Shown: piece by piece, positions 1 through 7,615 of the stretch
Layout of the letters: every line of letters begins with the position of its first letter
Position numbering within the stretch: position 1 is the stretch's first letter
Assembly (NCBI RefSeq): GCF_000185725.2
Contig: NZ_KI391954.1
Span: forward strand, 1,150,185 to 1,214,184
DNA length: 64,000 bases
From: Segniliparus rugosus ATCC BAA-974
Lineage (GTDB): Bacteria; Actinomycetota; Actinomycetes; Mycobacteriales; Mycobacteriaceae
Direction: 5' to 3'
Position numbers and translations under genes: made by a program
The notes under the pieces: generated by a model
Databases searched by the model: none
What the model was told of the DNA's origin: nothing
What the model saw: only the letters and a program-made list of their open reading frames with translations

Positions 1-903
1 CCCGAAGCCGGTCGGCCCGCCTCGCGGGACGCGCGGCGCACGACCTCACCTGCTCGATCGGCTCCGAGCTTGCGCGAGCTCGCCGCCCGCGCGCCTGCGC
101 TCGGGTCGGACCTCGACCCGGTCCGCCTGGCCATCGCGCGGCACAACCTCGCGGAGCTGCCGCAGGCCGGGTTCGCGCTGGCGGACGCGCTCGCCCCGGC
201 GAGCCGGGACTGCGTCCTGGTCGCCGACCCGGCCCGCCGGTCCTCGGCGGGGCGCACGGTGGACCCCGAGGCGTTCCAGCCGTCGTTGCCCGCGCTCTTC
301 GAAGCCTGCGCCGGCCGGGATCTGGTGGTGAAGTGCGCGCCTGGGCTCGACTTCGCGAAGCTGCGCGCGCTCGGCTTCGAGGGCGAGATCGAGGTGGTCT
401 CCCTCGCGGGCTCGGTCCGCGAGGCCGCGCTGTGGTCGCCCGGCCTCGCCACCGCAGCCCGAAGGGCGAGCGTCCTCGGCGCGGACGGCCTGGTCGAGGA
501 GATCGCCGACGCGGAGCCGGACGACTGCCCGACCGCGCCGGCCGGGGAGTGGATCGTGGACCCGGACCCCGCGGTCGTCCGGGCTGGCCTGGTCCGCCAC
601 TACGCCCACCGGCACGGGCTCTGGCAGCTCGACCCGCATCTCGCGTATCTCACCGGCGACCGGCTCCCGCCCGGGGTCCGGGGGTTCCGGGTGCTGGAGC
701 AGATGCCGTACAGCGAGAAGCGGCTGCGCGCGGCGCTCGGGGCTCGGAGGGTCGGCGCGGTCGAGATCCTCACGCGCGGGGTGGACGTGGATCCCGCCGC
801 GCTGCGCCCGAGGCTCAAACTGCGCGGCTCCGAGCGGCTCGCCGTTGTGCTCGCGCGGATCGGCGCGCGCCCTGCGGCGTTCCTCTGCCAGCCGACCTGG
901 TGA
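1..903 (+). CDS. class I SAM-dependent methyltransferase with THUMP-like domain, 5'-partial and apparently frameshifted
   Basis: The gene starts before the window. The main reading frame (visible from about 70) carries the SAM-fold stretch GSDLDPVRLAIARHN and a C-terminal THUMP-like part; it resembles M. tuberculosis Rv3037c, recalled and not searched. Upstream the expected motif I, HDLTCSIGSEL, is in a different frame (42-71). Removing one T from 'gagcttgcgc' at 66-75 would join the two as SIGSELRELAARAP. So either a one-base insertion breaks the cofactor-binding loop or there is a sequencing error. The role is probably RNA or small-substrate methylation; the substrate is unknown. It lies 17 bases before the next gene on the same strand. 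Confidence 0.7.
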   Translation, partial: PEAGRPASRDARRTTSPARSAPSLRELAARAPALGSDLDPVRLAIARHNLAELPQAGFALADALAPASRDCVLVADPARRSSAGRTVDPEAFQPSLPALFEACAGRDLVVKCAPGLDFAKLRALGFEGEIEVVSLAGSVREAALWSPGLATAARRASVLGADGLVEEIADAEPDDCPTAPAGEWIVDPDPAVVRAGLVRHYAHRHGLWQLDPHLAYLTGDRLPPGVRGFRVLEQMPYSEKRLRAALGARRVGAVEILTRGVDVDPAALRPRLKLRGSERLAVVLARIGARPAAFLCQPTW

Positions 904-920
904 GCGTGCGAAGATGAAGC

Positions 921-1601
921 ATGGCTGTTCGGGGATTTTTCGGTTTCGTGTCCTTGCTCGCCGGGGCGGCGGGCGCGGCTCCGTGCGCGTATGCGGCCCC
1001 TCTGCCGGATTGCGCGGGGCTGCGAGCGCCCCAAGAGTCGGGGGCGTGCGTGTTGCGGGCGGCGGACGGGTCGGGTTTCCAGGCGCGCTGGGCCGGAGTC
1101 CCCGAGCGCCCGACCACAGCGGATCCGGACGGGAGCTGGCATGTCCATGTCGAAGTCGAGGTGTTCGGCCCCGACGGGGCGCTGCGCCAGCGCGTCGGGC
1201 AGGACGGGCCGAAACCGCCGTATTTGACGCCGGCGGACCTCGACGGCGACGGGCGGGACGAGCTGCTGGTCGCCATGGTCTACGGCGGGGCAGGCGGCAA
1301 CGGCTCCGCCGAGGTGTGGCATGACGGCGGCAGCGGCTACGCCGAAGCGGGGGAGGTCGGTCTCGGGGCGAGGCCGACCGGCTGGCGCGGGGTCTTCGCC
1401 GTGGACAGCCACGTGGACGCAGGGGCGCGCGCCTTGGATTTCTACCGGTTCGAGGGAGGCGAGGTCGTCGGGGCCGCCACCGTGCTCCGCCCGTTCAAGG
1501 ACGGACGGTGCGAAGCCAGGTTGGGCGATATCGCCGGGCTCGGCCTGACCGCGAGCGAGGCCGAAGAGCGTTTCTGCGCGGAGGCTTCGCGCGCGACGTG
1601 A
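921..1601 (+). CDS. secreted protein, paralogue 1 of a four-member family with a D-x-D-x-D-G loop
   Basis: 226 residues with an N-terminal signal peptide (MAVRGFFGFVSLLAGAAGAA) ending near AYA-APLPDC. The mature protein has DLDGDGRDELLV near the middle, like the calcium-binding loop of FG-GAP/VCBS or dockerin-type repeats but present once. Paired cysteines lie near the N terminus (DCAGL, ACVL) and the C terminus (ERFCAEA). It shares layout and length with the products at 3007-3684, 3681-4355 and 4352-5032, so these are paralogues. Function is unknown; an exported cell-envelope or extracellular protein is inferred. No catalytic motif was recognised. Confidence 0.75.
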   Translation: MAVRGFFGFVSLLAGAAGAAPCAYAAPLPDCAGLRAPQESGACVLRAADGSGFQARWAGVPERPTTADPDGSWHVHVEVEVFGPDGALRQRVGQDGPKPPYLTPADLDGDGRDELLVAMVYGGAGGNGSAEVWHDGGSGYAEAGEVGLGARPTGWRGVFAVDSHVDAGARALDFYRFEGGEVVGAATVLRPFKDGRCEARLGDIAGLGLTASEAEERFCAEASRAT

Positions 1602-1623
1602 TCGCCGGGTGCCATGATGGGCT

Positions 1624-2988
1624 ATGGCTGCATCACCTGCTTGCGTCGACGTCGTGGTGGTCGGGGCCGGGCTCGCCGGGCTGACCGCGGCCCGTGAGCT
1701 GGTCCGGGCGGGACGGTCCGTCGTGGTGGTCGAGGGCAGGGACCGCGTTGGCGGGCGCACGCTGAACGCGACCGTCGCCGGGGCGCACGTCGACCTCGGC
1801 GGCACCTTCGTCGGGCCGACCCAGCGCGAGGTGCTGGCGCTGGCCGACGAGCTGGGGCTCGCGGCGAGCCCGACCTACGACGAGGGCGCGAACCTGGTCC
1901 GCTGGCGCGGCAGGACGCGCGAGTACAAGGGGATGATCCCGTTCCCCATCGGCCCCCGAGCGCTGCTCGGCGTCGGCTGGGCGCAGTGGCGCTACGAGCG
2001 CCTGGCGCGCGCGGTCCCGCCGGGGGCCCCGTGGACCGCGAAGCGCGCGGAGGAGCTGGACGGCCAGACCCTCGCCTCGTGGCTCAAGAAGATCCGCGCG
2101 GGCTCCGGGGCGCGGGAGCTGATGACGCTGGTCGCGCGACTCACCTGGGCCTGCGAGCCCGAAGAGGTCTCGCTCCTGCACGCGTTGCACTACACGGCGG
2201 CGGCGGGCGGCATGGACGCCCTCTACACCACGGCGGGCGGCGCGCAGGACCGGCATTTCCATCTCGGCGCGCAGACGCTCTCGACCCGGCTCGCCGACGC
2301 GCTGCCGGAGGGGAGCGTGGTGCTGGAACGGCCCGCGCGGAAGATCGAATGGTCCCCGGACGGGGCCGTCGTGCGCTCACACAGCTTCCAGGTGTCCGCG
2401 AAGGCGGTGGTGGTCGCGGTCGCGCCGCAGCACCGCGCCGACATCCGGTTCGCCCCGCAACTGCCGCTCGCGCACCGGCAGCTGCCGAGCCGCTGGCCGC
2501 AAGGGACGATCACGAAGGCGTACGCGGTGTACGAGACCCCGTTCTGGCGCGAAGCGGGGCTGAGCGGCCAGTCCCTGTCCGACATCGGCCCCATCGAAGC
2601 GACCTTCGACGCGTCCCCCTCGGACGGGTCGCGCGGGGTGCTGCTCGGCTTCGCGGGCGGGGACAACTCCCGAGCGTTCGAACGCCTGCCCGACCAGGAG
2701 CGCAAGCGGCAGGCGCTGGCCGCGTTCGCCGCGCTGTTCGGCGAGCGGGCGCTCGCGCCGGTCGGCTACCTCGATCAGCGGTGGAGCGCCGAGGAATTCT
2801 CCCAAGGCGGCCCCACCGCCGCCGTGCCGCCAGGCGCGTGGACGCGCTACGGGCCGACGCTCGCCGAGCCGGTCGGCCCGATCCACTGGGCGGGCACGGA
2901 GACCGCGAACCGGTGGACAGGGTTCTTGGACGGGGCCGTCTCCTCCGGGAAGCGCGCCGCGGCCGACGTGCTCGCGAAGCTGGGGTAG
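1624..2988 (+). CDS. flavin-containing monoamine oxidase
   Basis: 454 residues. The N-terminal dinucleotide-binding motif VVVVGAGLAGLTAARELVRAG binds FAD, followed by EGRDRVGGRT. The C-terminal FAD motif is HWAGTETANRWTGFLDGAV, diagnostic of the amine oxidase family. It should oxidatively deaminate a primary or secondary amine with FAD, giving aldehyde, ammonia and peroxide; the substrate cannot be read from sequence. It resembles mycobacterial AofH. No signal peptide is visible, so it is probably cytosolic. It sits between members of the secreted paralogue family with short gaps (22 and 18 bases), so it may be co-transcribed with them. Confidence 0.88.
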   Translation: MAASPACVDVVVVGAGLAGLTAARELVRAGRSVVVVEGRDRVGGRTLNATVAGAHVDLGGTFVGPTQREVLALADELGLAASPTYDEGANLVRWRGRTREYKGMIPFPIGPRALLGVGWAQWRYERLARAVPPGAPWTAKRAEELDGQTLASWLKKIRAGSGARELMTLVARLTWACEPEEVSLLHALHYTAAAGGMDALYTTAGGAQDRHFHLGAQTLSTRLADALPEGSVVLERPARKIEWSPDGAVVRSHSFQVSAKAVVVAVAPQHRADIRFAPQLPLAHRQLPSRWPQGTITKAYAVYETPFWREAGLSGQSLSDIGPIEATFDASPSDGSRGVLLGFAGGDNSRAFERLPDQERKRQALAAFAALFGERALAPVGYLDQRWSAEEFSQGGPTAAVPPGAWTRYGPTLAEPVGPIHWAGTETANRWTGFLDGAVSSGKRAAADVLAKLG

Positions 2989-3006
2989 AACTGCCATAAT
3001 GCCCAT

Positions 3007-3684
3007 ATGATTCGTCGGGGACTCGTTTTTCTTCTGTTGTGCGCCGGGCTTGCGGCGGCGGCTCCTGCCGCCTTCGCCGACCCGTTGGCGTGGTGTCTGC
3101 CGCCACCTGGGAAGGCGGCGGCCTGGACATGCGAGTTGCAGTCGCATGACTCGCTCGGTCTGCGCTTTCAAGCAGGCTGGCAGCCAGTCGGGGAGCTCGA
3201 TGGGCGGCTCGCTGTGGATGTGCTGGATGCTTCCGGCGCGGTGGCACAGACGATCAAGCGCTCAGGGCCCGTCCTGGCCCTGCAAGCTCGGGACCTCGAT
3301 CGGGACGGGCGCGATGAGCTGTTGATAGAGAGCAGTTGTGGGACCGGCGGTTGCTCGTACGACGTGTGGCGGGCGGTCGGGCAGTCTGTCCAGTTCCGCA
3401 ATATGGGGGGGATCTTCGGGAAAAGCCTAGGCCACGTTGCGAGCGGTCTTATGGTCACCGACGAGGTCGCCGGCGGGTCGAACATCGTCACGTTCTTCCG
3501 GTTCGGCGACACGAAGATCGAGAACCTCGCTGTGGTCCGGTTCGATCCCTCCGGAAGGGAGGAAAACGCGCCTCGGACCTGTGCCCTGCTGCAGGATCGA
3601 AGCAATCTCGCCCTCCTTGGCATAGACGCCGCGACCGCTGAGCGCAGATTCTGCCAGGAGGCGCGGGAGGTGGATTGGCAGTGA
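3007..3684 (+). CDS. secreted protein, paralogue 2 of the four-member family
   Basis: 225 residues. A signal peptide (MIRRGLVFLLLCAGLAAAAPAAFA) precedes ADPLAWC. The central loop is DLDRDGRDELLIE, matching DLDGDGRDELLV of paralogue 1. Cysteines near the start (WCLPP, WTCEL), after the loop (SCGTGGCSY) and at the end (TCALL, RFCQEA) suggest disulfides in an exported protein. It overlaps the next paralogue by four bases (GTGA), so the three genes at 3007-5032 form one translationally coupled unit. Function is unknown. Confidence 0.75.
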   Translation: MIRRGLVFLLLCAGLAAAAPAAFADPLAWCLPPPGKAAAWTCELQSHDSLGLRFQAGWQPVGELDGRLAVDVLDASGAVAQTIKRSGPVLALQARDLDRDGRDELLIESSCGTGGCSYDVWRAVGQSVQFRNMGGIFGKSLGHVASGLMVTDEVAGGSNIVTFFRFGDTKIENLAVVRFDPSGREENAPRTCALLQDRSNLALLGIDAATAERRFCQEAREVDWQ

Positions 3685-4355
3685 GGAGGCGCGTTCGTGC
3701 GTTCGCCGCGTTCATGACGCTCGGCGCGGCGGCGCTTGTGCCGCAGCCCGCCGCCCGCGCCGACCCATTGCCGGACTGCGCGGAGTTCAAGCTGTGGGCC
3801 GCAGAAGCCGCGCAGAAGGCGGCAGGTTGCCGGTCGAACGCGGCAGACGGCTCGGGGCGGTCGTTCGTCGCGCATTTCCCGACGGAGCCGGGCGGGACCG
3901 GCACGGTCGAGGTGTTCGACCGCGCCGGGTCGAAGCTGCACGACATCCGCGAGCAGTACGCCGTGTCGATTGCCACGCCGTCTTGGCAGGATCTGGACGT
4001 GGACGGCACGCAGGAGCTCTTGGTGGTGATGCAGACCAGCGCGAGCAACGAGACGGTTGCCGTGTGGCGCTCGCACGGCCCGGACGGGCGGCTCGTGCGC
4101 GCGGGAGCGTTGTTCGGGGTGCAGCTCGAACCGTTCTCGCAGCGCAAAGGCCTGGTGTTCATCCGGATCCACGTCAGCTGCTGCGAGGGGGTCTACCAGC
4201 TGTACCGGTTCGCGGAGCAGGACGAGCTGGCGAAGGTGGCGGAGGCCGATTGGTCGGCGAAGAGCGAATCGGACTACCGGTGCGAGCCGAAGCCGGTGCC
4301 GGGCGGCCTTGGCCTGGAGGAGACGAGGAGCCTGCTGTGTGCGCGAAGAAAATGA
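3681..4355 (+). CDS. secreted protein, paralogue 3 of the four-member family
   Basis: About 224 residues. The GTG at 3681 is preferred because it overlaps the preceding stop as GTGA and a GGGAGG lies about 11 bases upstream; an in-frame TTG at 3675 is possible. The signal peptide ends at ARA-DPLPDC. The central loop is DLDVDGTQELLVV, with weaker acidic spacing than the other copies. There is a CC pair in HVSCCEGVYQLYRF and C-terminal cysteines (YRCEPK, LLCARRK). The end overlaps paralogue 4 as ATGA. Function is unknown. Confidence 0.72.
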   Translation: MRRRVRAFAAFMTLGAAALVPQPAARADPLPDCAEFKLWAAEAAQKAAGCRSNAADGSGRSFVAHFPTEPGGTGTVEVFDRAGSKLHDIREQYAVSIATPSWQDLDVDGTQELLVVMQTSASNETVAVWRSHGPDGRLVRAGALFGVQLEPFSQRKGLVFIRIHVSCCEGVYQLYRFAEQDELAKVAEADWSAKSESDYRCEPKPVPGGLGLEETRSLLCARRK

Positions 4356-5032
4356 CCGTCTGGACCGCTGCGCTCGCGACAGCGGCCGGGCTGGTCGCGC
4401 CGACCGCCTCAGCCGACCCATTGCCGGGCTGCGTGGACGGGGGTTTCGGCCCGCCTGTCGATATGGTCGCGCCGACAGGTTCGACGGCATGTGTGCTGCG
4501 TGGCTCGGACGGCTGGAGCTACCAGGCCACGTGGTCGCAGGGCGCGACGCAGTATGAGTGGGAGGCCGCGATCCAGGTGGCCGATCCTCGCGGGGCCGTG
4601 CGACAGAGCGTGCGCGAACAGGTCGGCGGCATATCCAAACCGTACGGCTTCAAGCTCTGGGACCTCGACCAGGACGGGTTGCCCGAACTGGTGGTGCACA
4701 AGGATGACGGCGCGCAGAACGGGATATGGTCGGTGTGGCGCAGGCCCGCTGACAATGCCTTGTTCCAGCGGGCGGGGAGTTTCGGCGCTGTGGCGACCCT
4801 CCCGGAAGAGGGTGGTTTCTTCCTCGCGTTGTGGCATATGTCGGCGGGCGAGCATACGCGGCGCCTTGACCGGTTCGACCAGGACAACGCCATCGTGGAG
4901 GTGGCGGTCGGCGATGATGCGATCTCGCGAACCAGCCCAGGCGGGACTTGCGAATTGACGAAGACAGGCGACCTCGCCGCAGCCGGGCTCACCTGGGAAC
5001 AGGCGAAGGAGCGGCTCTGCCGGGAGTGGTGA
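4352..5032 (+). CDS. secreted protein, paralogue 4 of the four-member family
   Basis: 226 residues. The start is fixed by the ATGA overlap with paralogue 3. The signal peptide MTVWTAALATAAGLVAPTAS is followed by ADPLPGC. The central loop is DLDQDGLPELVV. The C terminus keeps the family pattern GTCELT...GLTWEQAKERLCREW, alpha-helical with a terminal cysteine. It is the last gene of the plus-strand run and converges on the FecB-like gene with an 18-base gap. Function is unknown. Confidence 0.72.
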   Translation: MTVWTAALATAAGLVAPTASADPLPGCVDGGFGPPVDMVAPTGSTACVLRGSDGWSYQATWSQGATQYEWEAAIQVADPRGAVRQSVREQVGGISKPYGFKLWDLDQDGLPELVVHKDDGAQNGIWSVWRRPADNALFQRAGSFGAVATLPEEGGFFLALWHMSAGEHTRRLDRFDQDNAIVEVAVGDDAISRTSPGGTCELTKTGDLAAAGLTWEQAKERLCREW

Positions 5033-5050
5033 CTCGGCGGGGACGGGCGA

Positions 5051-6181
5051 TCAGGGCGGGGGCGGAGCGTTGAGCGTGCCGACCACGTCGATGACCACGG
5101 CCAGCGCGGCGATGGGCCCCGCGCCCCGGTACCACCATTGGTCGTAGACCGCGAACACTTGCTTCGAGCGCACGGACGCGAGGTTGCGCCATTCCGACGA
5201 GGCGACCACGTTCCTGCCGAAGGACTCGGGCTGGCCGAAGCTCACATAGATCAGGTCGCCGTCCGCGTCGTGGAGCTGGCCGAAGCCGATGACCCGCTCA
5301 GCTCCGGCCGACAATTGCGCCGGGGGGCGGTCCACGCCCAGCTCGGCGAGGACGGAGCCCGCGAAGCTCTCCGGTCCTTCGATGGCGATCCTCCCGTCGT
5401 CGAAACGCACCAGCGAAGCGCGGGTGTGCGCCGGGTCGAGCGTGTCGTCCTGGCGCTGCTCGCGCACGAACGTCCGGTATTCGTCCAGCACCGCGCGAGC
5501 CTGGGCCTCGCGCCCGAACGCCGCGCCGAGGGCGAGGAACCGGCGCTGCCACGTCGCGGTCGGCCCCGCCTCTCCGACCGGGGAAACCGGCAGGACCGGC
5601 GCTATCGCGCCGAGGTCCGCGCCCAGCTTGTCGGCGAGATCGGAGCGGACAAGAACGAGGTCAGGATGCAGATCCTTGACCTGGTCCACCGCCACGGAGC
5701 CGACCGAGCCCGGCTGGGGGAGCCCGGCGACGACCGGGCCGAGATAGTTCGGGGCGTCCTCGCCCGCCCGCTCGGCGACCCGCCCGACGACGCGGTCGCC
5801 CAGGCCCAACGCGCACAACCCGTCCAACAACGAGTCGCCGACGACGAGGATCCGCCGAGCCGAGGCGGATCCGGCCGGCTCGGCGGACTGCTCGGGAAGG
5901 GGCGGGGTCTCGGCGACAGGCGGGGGAGCGGGCGGCGAACCGCCGTCGTCGGGATCCGCCAAGCCCACCGGCGTGGGGATCTCGAAGACGGGCGGGGCGC
6001 AGACCCCTTGGGCTATGCGGGGGAAGCCGATGAGGCTGATCCCGTCGATCTCCGTGCGGTCTTTGGACACGGTGGCTCCGGGAACGGGCTTGGCCCCGCC
6101 GCCGCAACCGGCGAGGATCGCGGCCGCGAGGACGAACGGCAGCGCCGAGGCGGCGGCGCGGCGCGCGGGCAGGCCGCTCAC
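5051..6181 (-). CDS. fecB: FecB-like periplasmic iron-siderophore-binding lipoprotein
   Basis: 376 residues from a GTG at 6181 that overlaps the upstream stop as GTGA. There is a lipoprotein signal with lipobox ILAGC (Cys26), then a proline-rich linker (residues about 65-100), then a class III substrate-binding fold of the iron(III) dicitrate/hydroxamate type: LVVGDSLLDGLCALGLGDRVVG, HPDLVLVRSDLADKLGA and DLIYVSFGQPE. It probably binds ferric siderophore or haem outside the membrane. From memory, fecB lies next to ctaD in M. tuberculosis, which supports orthology. No permease genes are beside it. Confidence 0.8.
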   Translation of the reverse strand: MSGLPARRAAASALPFVLAAAILAGCGGGAKPVPGATVSKDRTEIDGISLIGFPRIAQGVCAPPVFEIPTPVGLADPDDGGSPPAPPPVAETPPLPEQSAEPAGSASARRILVVGDSLLDGLCALGLGDRVVGRVAERAGEDAPNYLGPVVAGLPQPGSVGSVAVDQVKDLHPDLVLVRSDLADKLGADLGAIAPVLPVSPVGEAGPTATWQRRFLALGAAFGREAQARAVLDEYRTFVREQRQDDTLDPAHTRASLVRFDDGRIAIEGPESFAGSVLAELGVDRPPAQLSAGAERVIGFGQLHDADGDLIYVSFGQPESFGRNVVASSEWRNLASVRSKQVFAVYDQWWYRGAGPIAALAVVIDVVGTLNAPPPP

Positions 6182-6726
6182 GCCGGAGCCAAATCGCGCA
6201 CGAGGTACATCTCGATCACAAAGCCGTGCGGCCCGCCCCGCGCCAACGACCAGGCTTGGCTCACGGTGTAATGGAACGGCTGGCCGGTCTGCGAGTCCGT
6301 CCCCGACCAGTCCACGGACAGGTGCACGATGGGCTGGTCGTCGGTCCCTCCCGCGTCGAAGGAGAGGATCTCGTACCGCTGGCCGGCGTACCGCGCGCCT
6401 GCCGCGTCGTACCATTGGCGGAAGCTGGCCTCGTCGCAGACGGACGCGGGCGTGGCGGAGGTCGGATCGGGGAAGGACATGACCAACGAATGCAGATTCA
6501 GATAGCTGAGCATTTCGTTGGCCGAGGCGTGGCGGGAGAGGTCGTCGAACCAGGTCTGCGCGAAATCGCGAGCCTCGGCGGCCACGTCGGAGTTCGGCTG
6601 CGGCTCGGCGGGCAGGCTGGCGGAGCAGCTGACCATGCTGCCGTTCGGATCCGCGGCGGCGGGGAGCGTCTGTGCGGCGGGCAGGGCCGAGGCGACGAGC
6701 AGGGCGGCGAAGAGCGGCCGCATCAT
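6178..6726 (-). CDS. secreted NTF2-like protein, copy A
   Basis: 182 residues with a signal peptide (MMRPLFAALLVASALPAAQT) ending near AAA-DPNG. The C-terminal half (VVHLSVDWSGTDSQTGQPFHYTVSQAW-type strands, given in part: GTDSQTGQPFHYTVSQAW) looks like an NTF2/SnoaL cone fold and aligns with the upstream gene product (YSGVHRATGEPFRFLTDEQ). The two are tandem paralogues that overlap as ATGA; the 3' end overlaps fecB as GTGA. No catalytic residues were recognised. The shared transcript with fecB suggests an envelope role, which is inference only. Confidence 0.7.
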   Translation of the reverse strand: MMRPLFAALLVASALPAAQTLPAAADPNGSMVSCSASLPAEPQPNSDVAAEARDFAQTWFDDLSRHASANEMLSYLNLHSLVMSFPDPTSATPASVCDEASFRQWYDAAGARYAGQRYEILSFDAGGTDDQPIVHLSVDWSGTDSQTGQPFHYTVSQAWSLARGGPHGFVIEMYLVRDLAPA

Positions 6727-7268
6727 GCCGGGGCCATCGTGTTGATCTGGTAGCGGGTGATCGCGTACGAGCCGGCCTCCTCGTCCCACACGAGCTGCAG
6801 CTGCTCGTCGGTGAGGAAACGGAACGGCTCGCCGGTCGCCCGGTGGACCCCGGAGTACAGCACCGTGGTGTGCACCACCGGGTTGTCCGCGTCGCCGGTC
6901 GCTTTGAAGGTGTTCACGAAATGATCGGAGTCCGGGGCGTCGCGTTCGGCGCGCTCGGCCTCGGCCCGGTACTGCGCGGCGTTCCGGATGGTCGCGGTCG
7001 GGAGGACGATCTTGGTCGGGAAGCGGAAGAACCCGAGCTGATCGTCGACCGAGCAGGCGCTCAGACATTCGTAGAAGGACTGGACGAAGTCGCTGGTGCG
7101 CGCGACGAGGCCGACGTCGTCGCCGAAAAGCTCCTCGTCCATCGGGATCGGCGGCCAGTCCGGGTTCACCGGCTTGGGAGCGGCTCCGGCGGACGGGGCG
7201 ACCGCGCCCATCGCCGCCGCGAAGACGGCCAGCCCTGGCGCAGCTTTCTGATAAAGAGTGCGACGCAT
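6723..7268 (-). CDS. secreted NTF2-like protein, copy B
   Basis: 181 residues. The signal peptide MRRTLYQKAAPGLAVFAAAM ends near GAA-APKPV. Two close cysteines (ECLSACSVDD) may form a disulfide. The C terminus (TTVLYSGVHRATGEPFRFL) matches copy A. It is the first gene of the minus-strand run copy B, copy A, fecB, all overlapping, and is divergent from ctaD. Function is unknown. Confidence 0.7.
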   Translation of the reverse strand: MRRTLYQKAAPGLAVFAAAMGAVAPSAGAAPKPVNPDWPPIPMDEELFGDDVGLVARTSDFVQSFYECLSACSVDDQLGFFRFPTKIVLPTATIRNAAQYRAEAERAERDAPDSDHFVNTFKATGDADNPVVHTTVLYSGVHRATGEPFRFLTDEQLQLVWDEEAGSYAITRYQINTMAPA

Positions 7269-7615
7269 CGTTCCACGCTCCTCGCTTCGGCCGACAACGG
7301 TTGCCGAACACGATACCGCGTTCCGCTCGCGTCGGACACGCCCGAGAGCGCCAGCCTCGCCGCGATGGCCGGGGCCTGCCCGAGCGCGCCCTTTTTCCGC
7401 TCGTCCTCACCCTGCGGCAACCCCGCGCGGACCGGCCGCCGCAGGGTTTGCAGGCCGGTCGTCTACGACAGGCGGTAGTCCAATGCAACGTCCAAGATAG
7501 GGAGGGGTTAGGCTAGAGAGGACAGGACGTACTTCCCGCGATGTTCGGGACGGGCGTCCTTGAGCGCACAGGACGTACGTCCCATTGTTGGCAGAGAGAT
7601 CTTGAAGGAGCAGAC
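7269..7615. promoter_or_regulatory. divergent intergenic region and ctaD leader with a repeated palindromic motif
   Basis: About 347 bases without a convincing gene. It contains a perfect 12-base palindrome, ggacgtacgtcc, at 7571-7582, and a degenerate copy, ggacgtacttcc, at 7525-7536, 46 bases upstream and in direct orientation. Both sit 34-90 bases before the ctaD start. The arrangement looks like a two-site operator, but the binding protein is unknown. The ctaD ribosome-binding site is aaggag at 7605-7610. Confidence 0.45.
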
